A DNA stretch of 64,000 bases. Origin: Nostoc sp. 106C. GTDB lineage: Bacteria; Cyanobacteriota; Cyanobacteriia; Cyanobacteriales; Nostocaceae. Positions 63,999 through 64,000 of this stretch are shown here, piece by piece. Each line of letters starts with the position of its first letter. Within the stretch, counting starts at the first letter, position 1. The notes below the pieces were generated by a model that had not been told where the DNA came from, ran no database searches, and worked only from the letters and a program-made list of their open reading frames with translations. The stretch is taken from contig NZ_MTAW01000075.1 of assembly GCF_002154725.1 (NCBI RefSeq), positions 1-64,000 of the forward strand, written 5' to 3'. The position numbers were made by a program, and so were the translations under genes.

Positions 63999-64000
63999 GA

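Noticed and set aside
1-64000. CRISPR arrays, tRNA and rRNA genes, intact transposases
   Set aside because: Looked for on both strands and not found; repeats seen are palindromic or MITE-like and not regularly spaced.

Overview
The window comes from a cyanobacterium, most likely a filamentous heterocyst-forming type (Nostocales). The evidence is the very frequent octamer GCGATCGC (HIP1), roughly 40% GC, many short dispersed repeats and long intergenic gaps. The gene families also fit: Rcp-type regulators, a WD40 protein, a metacaspase, pentapeptide and AAA proteins, and an EGY-like site-2 protease. No rRNA, tRNA, CRISPR array or intact transposase gene was seen. The assignment to order is inference.

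Layout. 1-10 kb: a secreted protein, a metacaspase-GAF-EAL fusion, a Ser/Thr kinase, an Omp85-type outer-membrane protein, an LpxB-like glycosyltransferase and a LuxR-type regulator. 10.5-15.3 kb: a two-component island with two dead genes (a PAS-kinase remnant and an Rcp regulator broken by one stop codon), two intact hybrid kinases and a receiver protein. 16-22 kb: two AAA ATPases, a DUF1648 membrane protein, and a pentapeptide-repeat gene followed closely by a gene with a vMAP-like N-terminus and an AAA domain. 22-26.7 kb: a gene-poor, decaying stretch. It holds a truncated nucleoside hydrolase, a frameshifted membrane-protein remnant, a gene split by a MITE-like element with a 9-bp target duplication, several orphan terminator hairpins and one 67-residue protein.

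26.7-29.7 kb: two glycosyltransferases and a membrane-anchored protein. 30.4-38.3 kb: a type I secretion operon (parvulin PpiC, ABC exporter with a degenerate C39-like domain, HlyD adaptor) and, divergently, a protein with two CAP domains and a C-terminal RTX block that is its plausible substrate. 38.3-44.4 kb: a secreted repeat-domain protein, a truncated NTPase N-terminus with a decayed partial duplication, a GHL10 glycoside-hydrolase-like protein and a site-2 protease. 45-51.3 kb: a Cache-HAMP histidine kinase and a PAS/GAF/GGDEF diguanylate cyclase. 51.3-55.4 kb: a second MITE copy, also inside a coding remnant, a small secreted protein behind twin TGTCA palindromes, an Old Yellow Enzyme and a FAD monooxygenase. 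55.8-58.2 kb: three signalling genes. 58.5-64 kb: a small secreted protein, a WD40 protein with a PD-(D/E)XK-like nuclease gene 40 bp downstream, a GIY-YIG-like protein, and the C-terminal part of a coiled-coil protein that runs off the window.

Signalling dominates: five intact histidine kinases, five intact response regulators, one c-di-GMP synthase and one probable c-di-GMP hydrolase. The clearest new observation is the two-copy MITE family. Removing each copy with one target duplication restores an open reading frame across the site.
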